A stretch of 38,694 bases of DNA, taken from positions 1 through 38,694 of the forward strand of contig CAINBI010000151.1 of NCBI GenBank assembly GCA_903846555.1, given 5' to 3'. Numbering within the stretch: the first letter of the stretch is position 1; the number at the start of each line of letters is the position of its first letter. The position numbers and the translations under genes were made by a program. The notes under the pieces were generated by a model. That model made no database searches. It saw only the letters and a list, made by a program, of their open reading frames with translations, and was not told where the DNA came from. The DNA is from an uncultured Pseudomonadota bacterium. Its GTDB lineage: Bacteria > Pseudomonadota > Gammaproteobacteria > Burkholderiales > Methylophilaceae. Positions 17,500 through 25,902 of the stretch are shown here, in pieces.

Positions 17500-18984
17500 C
17501 TATGTTTCGAATATAACCTCTTTGCTAATATGTCTCCCAACGCCTGCTTGATTAATTAAGTCAACATCAAACGGCTCGACTCTTTTATGGTTGCTATCCA
17601 TAATTACTTGCACGACAGGTTTTAATCTCCAAACACGATTTTGCCTGACCACAATGGCAATTTCACCTGTATTAAGTTGAACATAAACACCAATTGGATA
17701 CACGCCTATCACTTGTACAAACGCATCACATATTCCTGGATCAAAATCAATTCCAGCTTTACTTATTATGTAAGACATTGCTGAGCTAGGCGCAATAGGC
17801 GTTATACAATTTCGCGCTGAAATCATGGAAACATAAGTGTCTACAACAGCAATCATTAAACCATACATGCTAATTCTTGATGCTTTATTGACCGTAGACT
17901 TCCCATTCTGATCATGTTGAGGAATATTAGAAAGTCCAAATGGATAGCCGCTACCGTCATATTTTTCATGGTGTTGTGCAATGATCGCTTTGACAATATC
18001 ACTATATCCAGCATTTTTAACTAAAGCGATGCCATCAAGTGCATGATTTTTATAGATTTGAAACATCGCAATATTTCGCAATCTAACCTGCTTAACATCT
18101 TTAGGCTTGACTTCACCAATATCATGCAATAAACCACCTAAACCTAATTCGATTAAGGCTTCTTTGGGGAGTTGTAACTCTCTACCAAAAGCAATCATTA
18201 ATACACAAACATCTACAGCATGCTTATAAGATAAATTATCATATGTTTTGATATTATCGACTAACCTCATTGCGTCAGGGTTACGCAGCATACTGTCAAC
18301 AATGTCACCTACAGACTCTTTGGTTTCATTCAAGACGATATTCATCGCATTAGCTTGAAAAGCATCTTCGAATAAGTTCTCCCCTACCGATTCTTCTAAT
18401 TTCATTTTGGCCACTTGAGCAGCTTTGTACTCTTCCGCAAGTTCCGCAACCACAACGTGCTGAACAATTTCGGTAGTCAACAAATCGTCGTTAACAATTG
18501 CATTGCGCGAACGTAACATTCTTGCGCGCGCGATGGCTTCTTGTTTTGAGTTTATTTCTTGATTAAACCTAGGGATGTTGGCTGACTTCTGTAAAGGAAT
18601 TCGCCTGATTTTTGCTTCATTTAGTGATTCAGCGCTAGCTTTATTGTCGCTACTGAACATTTCGAATAAAGGGGTTAAAAATAAATAGTATTTAATTAAC
18701 TGAAGCAAGTGGCTTGAAAAAGATTCATACGATTCAGCATCAGAAGCGTTAGACGTGTTGTTGGGTACATATTCTCGCTTAATTTCTTGCTTAAATAAAC
18801 CTGGTACGGAATGGGATTTTAATACCGTAACCCAATCACATTTTTCTCTTAAAATCTGGATATTTCTCTCTGTTACCAAGAATCCTTGTAGCGCAAAACC
18901 AGAAGTATCCCAAGGAATATCTAGTTCTAACACGAACATGCCGATTTTTAAATAAGGGGTTTCAACTTGAATGGTATTTGTCAT
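17500..18984 (-). CDS. HD-GYP domain protein, probable c-di-GMP phosphodiesterase
   Basis: About 494 residues. An N-terminal DUF3391-type region (residues 8-60, YLKIGMFVLELDIPWDTSGF) is followed by a long linker and the HD-GYP domain from about 250 to 440. Metal ligands and the signature are present: H255, H287-D288 (LLHDIGEVK), H314 (KNHALDG), H338-H339 and D343 in HHEKYDGSGYP. The enzyme class hydrolyses cyclic di-GMP, lowering biofilm-promoting signal. The usual HDIGK is HDIGE here, which is a tolerated variation. There is no receiver or membrane segment, so it is probably cytoplasmic. A start at 18999 is also possible; neither start has a clear ribosome binding site. Monocistronic. Confidence 0.9.
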   Translation of the reverse strand: MTNTIQVETPYLKIGMFVLELDIPWDTSGFALQGFLVTERNIQILREKCDWVTVLKSHSVPGLFKQEIKREYVPNNTSNASDAESYESFSSHLLQLIKYYLFLTPLFEMFSSDNKASAESLNEAKIRRIPLQKSANIPRFNQEINSKQEAIARARMLRSRNAIVNDDLLTTEIVQHVVVAELAEEYKAAQVAKMKLEESVGENLFEDAFQANAMNIVLNETKESVGDIVDSMLRNPDAMRLVDNIKTYDNLSYKHAVDVCVLMIAFGRELQLPKEALIELGLGGLLHDIGEVKPKDVKQVRLRNIAMFQIYKNHALDGIALVKNAGYSDIVKAIIAQHHEKYDGSGYPFGLSNIPQHDQNGKSTVNKASRISMYGLMIAVVDTYVSMISARNCITPIAPSSAMSYIISKAGIDFDPGICDAFVQVIGVYPIGVYVQLNTGEIAIVVRQNRVWRLKPVVQVIMDSNHKRVEPFDVDLINQAGVGRHISKEVIFET

Positions 18985-19149
18985 TTTATGTAAAACCATT
19001 ATATGAAGTTAATTGATGAAAGTTTTTTATGTAAAAGTAATATCATGCAAAAGTCTTACGTATGAATAATTCAATGCAGGATTGTTTTAATGGAGTATAT
19101 AGTAGCCGCCCTAAAGTATGGTTAAATTATTTTATTTGCGCATCCTAGC

Positions 19150-20457
19150 AATCAATGGGGTCATACCCACTGCTATCCCAGATAACTAAACAAAGCAGCC
19201 CGCTTCACCCATCAATGTTAAATACGGTTACCACTAACCCATTGTAAAAAAAGGAAAAAACGAGCATGTCGCATCATAACACGACACTTTCTCAGAGGCT
19301 AAAACTCATCCCTAGACATGAATTTGACAGCTTAAGTCAACAGCACGATGGCAAGCGTCGGCACGGCGCATTAAGTCGCTGGTCGCAGTTTGTGGCGATG
19401 TTCACCTGTCAATTTTCTGGCTTATCCAGCTTGCGTGATATTGAAAGTACGCTACAAACTCAGAGGCAACACCACTATCATTTGGCCAGCCAAACCGCCA
19501 GCCGCTCTGCCTTGGGTCGTGCCAACGAAACATTGGATTATCAATTCTTTATTACCCTGTTTGGGCGCTTATATGCGCGCTGTGCCAACCGCTCACCCAA
19601 ACAAGACTTTGGGTTGAAAGATAAGCTATTTTCCTTAGATGCCTCATTGATTGATGTCTCCATGAAGCTATTTCCCTCGGCTAATTACAACCGCATGAAA
19701 GCTGCTTTTAAGCTACAGGTGGGTTTAGATCATGATGGTTTGATTCCTGCATTCATTGCCGTCACCGCAGGCAAGGTCGCCGACCAAACACAGGCCAGAT
19801 TATTCAATTTCCCGCGTGGTAGCGTGGTGGTGTTTGATAAGGGTTATGCCTGCTATGATTGGCACGCAAGCCTTGATAGCTAAGGCGTGAGCTACGTCAC
19901 GCGAATGCGTGATAACGCTAAGTTTGAAGTAACCGCATCCCATGCCATTGAGGCTGATTCTGGTATTTTGAGTGATGAGACGATTAGCTACACCTCGCTA
20001 CCTTCATCTAAAAAGCCGCTTATTCCTGTACGACGCATCGTATTTCATGATGCTGAGTTGGATAAAGATTATGTGTTTACCACGAACCGTTTTGATTGGC
20101 CTGCGAGTTTGGTGGCACAGATTGATAAACAGCGCTGGCAGGTGGAGTTGTTCTTCAAATGGATTAAGCAGAAATTGAAACTGAAGTGTTTTGTGGGGCT
20201 ATCAGATCATGCTGTGATGACACAAATCATGATGGAGATGTGCGCTTATCTGTTGTTGGCTTATTTGAAGTTTAGCGCAAAGTTTAAACAGTCTTTACAG
20301 CAGATGATTCGGCTGATTCGGGTAAATTTGTTTATCAGACGGTCGATCACTGAATTGTTCAGACCGCCTGATAATGTTGGGCTAATGTCGCCTCAAATGA
20401 GGCTCTTTTATGCGTGAAAATTTATCTGGGACAGCAGTGGGTATGACCCCATTGATT
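19150..20457 (+). mobile_element. IS4-family insertion sequence, about 1.3 kb
   Basis: Terminal inverted repeats of 36 bp with one mismatch (19150-19185 and 20422-20457, outer sequence AATCAATGGGGTCATACCCA) enclose one transposase frame. No convincing target duplication is seen. Instead CCTAGC outside the left end and GCTAGG outside the right end are inverted. The transposase has one stop codon, so the element is probably non-autonomous now although its ends look usable in trans. Confidence 0.9.
19266..20417 (+). pseudogene. IS4-family DDE transposase with one in-frame stop
   Basis: The frame encodes a DUF4372-type N-terminus (residues 1-75) and the DDE domain with D125 (LFSLDASLID), D191 (VVVFDKGYACYD) and the C-terminal signature QRWQVELFFKWIKQKLKLK containing the catalytic E near codon 294. 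A TAA at 19881-19883 (codon 206) interrupts it; the frame continues unshifted to the stop at 20415-20417. A single substitution from CAA, GAA or AAA would explain it. The last catalytic residue lies after the stop, so neither half should be active alone. Confidence 0.92.
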
Positions 20458-20507
20458 TTTAGGCTAGGCTGCAAATAAATAATTGCAGAAAGCTTTATTA
20501 TTTAGGC

Positions 20508-20846
20508 CTATTTTTTGATGGTCAACTCATCATGCATACTATGAACACCTTCAATACTTCGGACTAATTTGTCTATATGATCAAGTTGGTCTTGATTGTC
20601 AACAATACCAGTGAGACGAACATCTCCCTTGGTTGTGACAACAGCAATATCAAAACCCTTGACCATTTCATCACTATGAAGCGCAGTTTTAACTTTTGTT
20701 GTCACATCAGCGTCACTAATTGCTGGGTTAACTGCGGCACTTGGTTTTGTTGTATCAGTAGCTTCCTGAGGTTTATTACATCCGACGATCATCGTCATAC
20801 CTACAAATGTTGCGCTCAAAATTAGTAATTTAGTCAACGACTTCAT
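20508..20846 (-). CDS. BON-domain lipoprotein
   Basis: A 112-residue predicted lipoprotein. A hydrophobic signal is followed by MIVGC with the lipidated cysteine at position 23, then a low-complexity linker and one BON domain (about residues 44-110: SDADVTTKVKTALHSDE, GDVRLTGIVDNQDQLDHI, GVHSMHDELTIKK). BON domains bind phospholipid or other surfaces and are found in OsmY-type envelope stress proteins. ATG 20846 has AAGGAG at good spacing; the longer upstream frame lacks a ribosome binding site. Confidence 0.88.
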   Translation of the reverse strand: MKSLTKLLILSATFVGMTMIVGCNKPQEATDTTKPSAAVNPAISDADVTTKVKTALHSDEMVKGFDIAVVTTKGDVRLTGIVDNQDQLDHIDKLVRSIEGVHSMHDELTIKK

Positions 20847-21079
20847 TTTAGAATCTCCTTTTAAATTTCTACAGCATGGAATACACCAACAGTTTGAAGG
20901 AGCTTCTCCATTCTTACAGATTACAATCAACACATAACTTTCGTAGTGTGTACTTTAAGTACATTAGTACCTTGACCTATATCAAATAAATGAAAGTATT
21001 TTGTGCTGGGCTAAGCGCTATAAACCGACTTTCACCTCATCACTTATCAATTTATCTTCCACAAAACAGACTTAAAAAC

Positions 21080-22417
21080 TTACCCCAACGGCCAAACCAC
21101 TCGAGCCAGAAGCCCTTGCCCCACATCATTATCGCTCAGTATCAGCTTGGCGCCATGCAGTTCTGCAATGCGGCGCACGATAGATAAGCCTAGTCCGCTG
21201 CCTTCTTCGCCGCTACTGGTAATTCTGTAGAAGCGCTGCTGCACCTGCTCGCGCTCGTTTTCGGCAATACCCGGGCCAGTGTCGCGTATCTCTAATGCAA
21301 TGCCACCAGCATTTTTCACGGCGACTGAAACGCGGCCACCAGCGGGCGTGTAGCGAATGGCGTTGTCTAACAGGTTGCGTAATAATAATGCCAGTTGTGC
21401 GTCATCGCCCATCACCTTGCATGGCAGGTGATGGTTATCTTCCAGCGTCATTTCAATTTTTTTGGCATGGGCTAGTGGTTCCAAACCCGCCATGACACTG
21501 GCTGCTAAGCTATGTAACTCAATTGGTTTGAAGTCTATTGCGGCAGTTTCTGGATCTACTCGGGCTAAGGTGAGTAATTGCGTGACTAAGCGCGTGGCTC
21601 TATCAACGCCACGCAGTAAGTTTTCTAAGGCTAGTTGTCGCTCTGTTTCATCGTTAGAACGCAATGCCACTTGCGCTTGAATTTTAAGCGCGGCCAGCGG
21701 GGTGCGTAGCTCGTGCGCGGCATCGGCAGTAAAGCGGCGTTCACCGTCAAAAGCTTGCTGAAGGCGCACAAATAGGTCGTTTAAGGCCTGCGCTAAAGGT
21801 GCGACTTCTTCGGGGACGCCTGCCATTGCCAAAGGTTCTAGGCGATTAGCGGTACGTTGTTTAACCTCTTGTTTAAGCCGCTTTAAGGGTTGCAGGCCAG
21901 CACCAACGCCAAACCAAATGAGTAGCGCCAGCACGGGCAGGGCGATTAACATTGGCAGTAACATTTTGAGTGTGATATGGCGCGCTAGCAGCTCTCGGCC
22001 AGTGATTGGTTCTGCCACTTGAATCATAAATTCACCGTGTACATCCCACTTGGTGAGTACACGCCAGGGCTCGCCACTGACAATAGTGTTGCTGTAGCCC
22101 GCCTTGTTAGCAGCCAAAGCTGTGGCAGGTGCGGCGGCGGAGCGCATCAATAAGTCACTTTTATCCCAAATTTGAAAAGCAAGTTTTTGCTCGTATTCGT
22201 GCGAAGCTGGCATTTCATCGTTAGCATGTTCAATACGTTCGTGTAGTTCGTGGCGCGTTGTGCCTAATAGCACTTGTGCAGATTGCGCCAGTTGCGCATC
22301 AAATAGCTGGTCAATTTCTTCTCGCGATTCTAAAAGGCTAAACCATGCAGCCAATATCCATGCGGCTCCTAGGCCGATTGATAATAGCATTATGAGTCTT
22401 AGTCTTAGTGAGTTCAC
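21080..22417 (-). CDS. QseC-like sensor histidine kinase
   Basis: A 445-residue membrane kinase. TM1 is at about residues 8-28, a periplasmic sensor of about 120 residues follows and TM2 is at 151-171, then HAMP. The H box is FTADAAHELRTPLAALK with H235. The ATP-binding boxes are N (LLRNLLDNAIRYTP), G1 (IRDTGPGI) and G2 (GSGLGLSIV). It pairs with the response regulator just upstream and, by position, controls the cytochrome genes of the same operon. The start is GTG at 22417. The ligand is unknown; related kinases in such clusters are thought to answer to redox or metal signals, which is inference. Confidence 0.92.
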   Translation of the reverse strand: MNSLRLRLIMLLSIGLGAAWILAAWFSLLESREEIDQLFDAQLAQSAQVLLGTTRHELHERIEHANDEMPASHEYEQKLAFQIWDKSDLLMRSAAAPATALAANKAGYSNTIVSGEPWRVLTKWDVHGEFMIQVAEPITGRELLARHITLKMLLPMLIALPVLALLIWFGVGAGLQPLKRLKQEVKQRTANRLEPLAMAGVPEEVAPLAQALNDLFVRLQQAFDGERRFTADAAHELRTPLAALKIQAQVALRSNDETERQLALENLLRGVDRATRLVTQLLTLARVDPETAAIDFKPIELHSLAASVMAGLEPLAHAKKIEMTLEDNHHLPCKVMGDDAQLALLLRNLLDNAIRYTPAGGRVSVAVKNAGGIALEIRDTGPGIAENEREQVQQRFYRITSSGEEGSGLGLSIVRRIAELHGAKLILSDNDVGQGLLARVVWPLG

Positions 22418-22444
22418 GATTTAATTGAGGTTATTGAATGAGTT

Positions 22445-22487
22445 AAAATCATGGTTTAAAAATCATGCTTTAAAAGTCATGGTTTAG
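22445..22487. repeat. Three short tandem repeats across the regulator stop
   Basis: Three imperfect 14-15 base units (AAAATCATGGTTTA and variants) lie head to tail across the end of the response regulator gene and into the gap before the kinase. The regulator stop TGA falls in one unit. The 59-base gap is unusually long for this type of gene pair and was probably lengthened by the duplication. Confidence 0.7.
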
Positions 22488-23148
22488 CAACATCCTTGTC
22501 AATCACGTAGCCCACGCCGCGCAAGGTGCGAATTAAGGCCGACCCTAATTTTTTACGTAGATGATGCACATGCACTTCTACTGAATTGCTCTCTACTTCT
22601 TCGCCCCAGCCATAAAGATGCTGTTCTAATTGCTCGCGAGATTGCACACGACCAACATGCAATAGCAATTCATGTAACAAAGAAAATTCGCGTGCGGAAA
22701 GTGCTACAGCCTGCCCATTTTTGCTCACTTGATGGGTTGATGGCGTGAGCGCAATATCGCCATGTTGCAAGATTAAGTTTACTTGGCCAGCACTGCGCCG
22801 CAATAGCGCATTTAATCGGGCAATCAGCTCATCCAAGTCAAAAGGTTTAATCAGGTAATCGTCAGCCCCTGCATTTAAGCCCGCAACGCGGTCTGCCACT
22901 GTGTCACGCGCGGTTAAAATCAAAACGGGCATGGTTAATTGGCGTGCGCGTAACCATTTAAGTAAATCAGTGCCGCTTAACTTTGGTAAGCCAAGGTCTA
23001 GCACCATTAGCGCATAATCTTCAGTTTCCAGCGCCAGCTTTGCCGCCTGACCATCTTGCGTCCAATCCACGGCAAAGCCTGCCTGTTTTAAGCCTACTCT
23101 CACACCGTCGCCTAACAGGGCATCATCTTCTACTAATAAAATTCGCAT
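22477..23148 (-). CDS. QseB/PmrA-like response regulator
   Basis: A 223-residue OmpR-family regulator. The receiver domain (1-115) has the acidic pocket E7-D8-D9, phosphoacceptor D51 in MVLDLGLPK, and the conserved lysine in LIKPF. The DNA-binding winged helix (125-218) ends with HVHHLRKKLGSALIRTLRGVGYVI. Receivers of this group bind direct CTTAA-like repeats, and such a box lies upstream of the first gene of the operon at 24794-24810, so autoregulation is likely. Confidence 0.93.
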   Translation of the reverse strand: MRILLVEDDALLGDGVRVGLKQAGFAVDWTQDGQAAKLALETEDYALMVLDLGLPKLSGTDLLKWLRARQLTMPVLILTARDTVADRVAGLNAGADDYLIKPFDLDELIARLNALLRRSAGQVNLILQHGDIALTPSTHQVSKNGQAVALSAREFSLLHELLLHVGRVQSREQLEQHLYGWGEEVESNSVEVHVHHLRKKLGSALIRTLRGVGYVIDKDVAKP

Positions 23149-23156
23149 ATTGAATA

Positions 23157-23672
23157 TTAACGCGGAATCCTAATCTGTGACTCAGAAAAATCACCTTTTT
23201 CAGCGTTCTTATGACATGCGATACAATTAGCTGCGCTCCCTATATTTTTGCGTTTAAAGGTTAAAGGCGACACTTCATCGTGCTTGCTGGTGAAGTATCG
23301 CGTTTCTGTAATGCGTAACGGGGTAGCATCGCTTGGAATTGATTGGTCGATACGATTTGAGCGACGGTTAGTCGATTTTTCTGCACTGTTCGCGACAAGA
23401 AAGCGTTTAATCTCATCGCGAGTTGCGGCATCAAGTGTGGCATTTTCGCCAAAATGTTTATCCAGCCCATTCATCATTTTATTCCAAGATCTTTCTGGCA
23501 ATAAGCCTGGGTGGTAAAGCATATGACAACCACTACACTCAGTTTTCCATTTTGCATTAGTGGCTGGCGGCATAGCGTTGCCACCACCGCCATCTATGCC
23601 ACCGCTGGCTAGTAATGCGCTTGTTGAAGTGATACTGGTCATGAGTATTAAAAACTGCATCCATTTTTTCAT
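23157..23672 (-). CDS. Diheme cytochrome c (DHC)
   Basis: A 171-residue exported cytochrome with a signal peptide (residues 1-22, cleavage near LLASG) and two c-type haem motifs, CSGCH (about 46-50) and CIACH near the C-terminus (about 152-156). The spacing and order match the DHC family, the electron donor that partners SHP. It follows the SHP gene by 11 bases and precedes the response regulator by 8 bases. The mature protein is periplasmic. Confidence 0.9.
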   Translation of the reverse strand: MKKWMQFLILMTSITSTSALLASGGIDGGGGNAMPPATNAKWKTECSGCHMLYHPGLLPERSWNKMMNGLDKHFGENATLDAATRDEIKRFLVANSAEKSTNRRSNRIDQSIPSDATPLRITETRYFTSKHDEVSPLTFKRKNIGSAANCIACHKNAEKGDFSESQIRIPR

Positions 23673-23683
23673 GATATTGATCC

Positions 23684-24091
23684 TTATTTAACAGTCACTA
23701 AATATTGTAGGTAATCCCCTTTTTCCTGCGCAGTACAGGCGCGCTCCAGCACATCTTTGCAGTTGCGACCGAACCATTTTTCAACCTTGGCTGCATCTGT
23801 AAAACGTTGCGGGTTAGCGATGATTGCCATTGGCTCAATCACCTTATTGGCGCGTGTTTTACCTTGGTTGCGCGGGTCAGTGGTATGGCAAGTGGAGCAA
23901 CTGACCTTTTGCCCGCTACTGTGTGCGTGTTCAGCTTTAAAAAAGCTTGCGCCATTACTTGCCGAAAATCCTGAGAATGCCGGATTCTCTTGCTTGGCTT
24001 GTGCTTCATACTGTTTAAGCAACTCTTGCGGTGTTGCAGCCAACACATTCACACTGAACAGTAATCCTAATAACATCAGGTTTTTACACAT
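23684..24091 (-). CDS. SHP-type oxygen-binding cytochrome c (DUF1924)
   Basis: A 135-residue monohaem cytochrome of the sphaeroides haem protein family, whose ferrous haem can bind oxygen and other small ligands. It has a signal peptide (1-18, cleavage near VLAATP), a haem motif CSTCH (SGQKVSCSTCHTTDPRNQG) and, near the C-terminus, two cysteines (NCKDVLERAC) that fit the family's disulfide. ATG 24091 has AAGGAG six bases upstream; the earlier in-frame ATG is too close to it. It overlaps the end of the cytochrome b gene by eight bases. The physiological reaction of SHP is not settled. Confidence 0.9.
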   Translation of the reverse strand: MCKNLMLLGLLFSVNVLAATPQELLKQYEAQAKQENPAFSGFSASNGASFFKAEHAHSSGQKVSCSTCHTTDPRNQGKTRANKVIEPMAIIANPQRFTDAAKVEKWFGRNCKDVLERACTAQEKGDYLQYLVTVK

Positions 24092-24746
24092 GATCATCTC
24101 CTTGAGTTTGTTCAATATTGCCAGCTTGGTTTACACTTGCGGGCTCCACTTCATACTGATAGCCAGTGACCATTGTTTGAGCGAGCGGTGTTTTGTCTTT
24201 ATGTTCATGCCAAATTAAGGCGGCAATGTGTACTATAACAAAACCCATTAATCCGTAATAAATCAGTTCATGTGGTTCTTCAAACAGATCTTTTAACCAA
24301 GTCTTGTCGCCAATCCAAGGGTTGAGTGGACCAGTGCTATGTTCAACTGCGGCAAGGCCTAAGCCAGTCAGCGCCATGATGATAAGTAATAAATAAACCA
24401 GTAAATAAACGCCGCTTGCCAGCGCGTTATGTCCAAAGCGTGGCTTAGCTTTTAGGTTGAAGTTACGAACAGCGTTCCACCATGCGGCTGGATGCCACAT
24501 ATCTGAAAACCTTGCGTGCTGCGGGCCGACTAAACCCCACGCCAAACGAGCGATAATGCCAACGACTAACGCGTAGCCTAAATAAATGTGCAGCTGCCAC
24601 AGCATATCTTCACCTACGCCTTTATCAAACAAGTCAGAAAGCCAAATAGTGATCATCAGAAAAATAATGGCCAAGCCATTCCATAGATGAATCAGACGTA
24701 AAGCTGGGTCGTAAACTTTTGTACGGCGATATGTAATTGTTTCCAT
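24084..24746 (-). CDS. Cytochrome b561-family membrane protein
   Basis: A 220-residue di-haem cytochrome b with four hydrophobic segments (about 23-40, 57-78, 110-133 and 164-184). Histidines suited to haem binding are in RLIHLWNGL, LHIYLGYALV and FVIVHIAALIWHEHK. This type passes electrons from quinol to periplasmic cytochromes; here DHC and SHP would be the acceptors. ATG 24746 has AAAGGAG at good spacing; the ORF can be extended upstream but without support. First gene of the five-gene operon. Confidence 0.9.
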   Translation of the reverse strand: METITYRRTKVYDPALRLIHLWNGLAIIFLMITIWLSDLFDKGVGEDMLWQLHIYLGYALVVGIIARLAWGLVGPQHARFSDMWHPAAWWNAVRNFNLKAKPRFGHNALASGVYLLVYLLLIIMALTGLGLAAVEHSTGPLNPWIGDKTWLKDLFEEPHELIYYGLMGFVIVHIAALIWHEHKDKTPLAQTMVTGYQYEVEPASVNQAGNIEQTQGDDHV

Positions 24747-24777
24747 GATTTGTCTCCTTTTACAGTACGTGAGGCAA

Positions 24778-24810
24778 ATCATATCGTTAGATTCTTAACC
24801 CAAACTTAAG
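24778..24810 (-). promoter_or_regulatory. PmrA/QseB-type box and -10 of the cytochrome operon
   Basis: On the minus strand CTTAAG and GTTAAG are direct repeats separated by five bases (24810-24794), the form of a PmrA/QseB binding site (CTTAA, N5-6, CTTAA). TATGAT follows at 24783-24778 as a likely -10, which would start the transcript about 25 bases before the cytochrome b ATG. No consensus -35 is seen, as expected for an activator-dependent promoter. Confidence 0.65.
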
Positions 24811-24860
24811 CCATATTTATGATCTCTTGACGTAGCTTGTGCTGAAGAGCTTAATAAACT

Positions 24861-24914
24861 ACCAAACCAAACCAAACCAAACCAAACCAAACCAAACCAA
24901 ACCAAACCAAACCA
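24861..24914 (+). repeat. Ten-copy ACCAA microsatellite abutting a start codon
   Basis: Ten perfect ACCAA units (24861-24910) plus ACCA run straight into the ATG at 24914. The unit length is not a multiple of three. Because it replaces the usual ribosome-binding region, or lies in frame behind an upstream GTG at 24839, gain or loss of units could alter expression of the gene behind it. Confidence 0.9.
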
Positions 24915-25324
24915 TGCCTAATTCAACTATCACACAAGACCTTTTAGACTCGTATAGCGCCTCTGAATATCATGTGGACGCTTTGCCACCATTCATTTTA
25001 AAGATCGGTATTTTCAGTCATGAGTTGATGCAATTGTATGAAAGTACAAATAGTAATTGTGCAGCATTTATAACGGCCTACAACCCTGGTAGCAATGAAT
25101 TACCCACGGACGTAAATGTAGACAGAAATCAAGAGCTGGAAATGTTAATCAGTTCGATGCGTTATTCTTTTGTACGCGGCGCTGGGAAGTGCGCTGATGA
25201 TGGACTAGGTGAAGTTAGTCTATTGATCGTTGGTATGGATAAAATTACTGCGATTGATGTTGGCAAACAATTTGAGCAAAATGCGATTGTGTGGTGCGCA
25301 GGTGATGTCACTCCGATTTGGTAG
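24914..25324 (+). CDS. DUF3293 protein behind a pentanucleotide tract
   Basis: A 136-residue protein from ATG 24914. The family core is recognisable as CAAFITAYNPGSNELP, the NxxRNQELE helix and the C-terminal block GKQFEQNAIVWC. DUF3293 has no known function. The frame also extends upstream to GTG 24839, where the ACCAA tract would be read as a QTKPN repeat. No Shine-Dalgarno is visible before ATG 24914 because the repeat occupies that place. The gene ends close to what looks like an IS256-type terminus. Confidence 0.8.
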   Translation: MPNSTITQDLLDSYSASEYHVDALPPFILKIGIFSHELMQLYESTNSNCAAFITAYNPGSNELPTDVNVDRNQELEMLISSMRYSFVRGAGKCADDGLGEVSLLIVGMDKITAIDVGKQFEQNAIVWCAGDVTPIW

Positions 25325-25341
25325 ACACCTAGCCTTGTGAG

Positions 25342-25395
25342 CCTGTAAATAATTCTGTGTAAACGCCACCTAAATATAGTCGCCTAAGCGATCTT
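25342..25395 (-). mobile_element. Possible 3' end of an IS256-family element
   Basis: On the minus strand the tail EDRLGDYI followed by a stop, and shortly after it GTTTACACAGAATTATTTAC, resemble the last codons and right terminus of IS256-family elements. It directly follows the truncated IstA frame, so one element seems to have cut into another and been lost. Identification rests on short similarity recalled from the family. Confidence 0.4.
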
Positions 25396-25789
25396 CAAAC
25401 TGGCAGGCATCGCCTAGCAGAAATAGTAGTGGCACAAAGGCGTCGCTTAGCTTTTGGTTTTGGTTGCTGGATTTCCAGCGACGAACAAAGCGCTGCACGC
25501 TGTCATAAGCGCCGCTGTAACCGATGGCTTGCAGACCTTCAAATAGCCGTTGCCCACTGCGGCGGCGTGCTCTTGTGAGATTGGCATCTTCAGCTAGCCA
25601 TTGCGTGAGCTGGGCTTTAAATGGATCAAACTTAGGGGCTGCCGTTTGATCTCGTTTGTATTTGGGTTCATCAACAGTAAGAATGTGTTTGCGTACGGTG
25701 GGACGGGAAAGCCCCATGTCTTTGGCTATGTCTGTAATCGTTTGCTTTTGTACTAAATAGCGCCTGCGTATTTCGTAAATCATGCCCAT
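25370..25789 (-). pseudogene. istA: Truncated IS21-family transposase (IstA)
   Basis: About 139 codons from ATG 25789 (GGAG upstream). The N-terminal helix-turn-helix of IstA is clear (TITDIAKDMGLSRPTVRKHI), as are YSGAYDSVQRFVRRW and AFVPLLFLLGDACQF. Full IstA continues with a QFDWS-type block and the catalytic domain to about 500 residues. Here the frame changes to an unrelated tail after QF and stops. The remaining transposase and istB are missing, so this is a dead remnant. Confidence 0.85.
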
Positions 25790-25842
25790 ATAAATCACTC
25801 CAGAAACCTCCAGCTAAAACACTGGATGGTGACATACTGAGG

Positions 25843-25902
25843 TGGAAACTATTGGACGCTGTTTCCACCTCTAATCTGGAAAGTATTACACGCTGTTTGA
25901 CA
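25843..25902 (-). repeat. IS21 left end with two terminal repeats
   Basis: Two related units of about 25 bases (25843-25866 and 25877-25902), sharing TGGAAA, TATT and ACGCTGTTT, form the multiple terminal repeats characteristic of IS21-family ends. The outer terminus is at 25902 (TGTCAAACAG on the minus strand). It marks where the element entered the nucleotidyltransferase-like gene. Confidence 0.75.

Noticed and set aside
24861-24914. Repeat tract considered as a CRISPR array
   Set aside because: Five-base units without spacers; a microsatellite, not a CRISPR.
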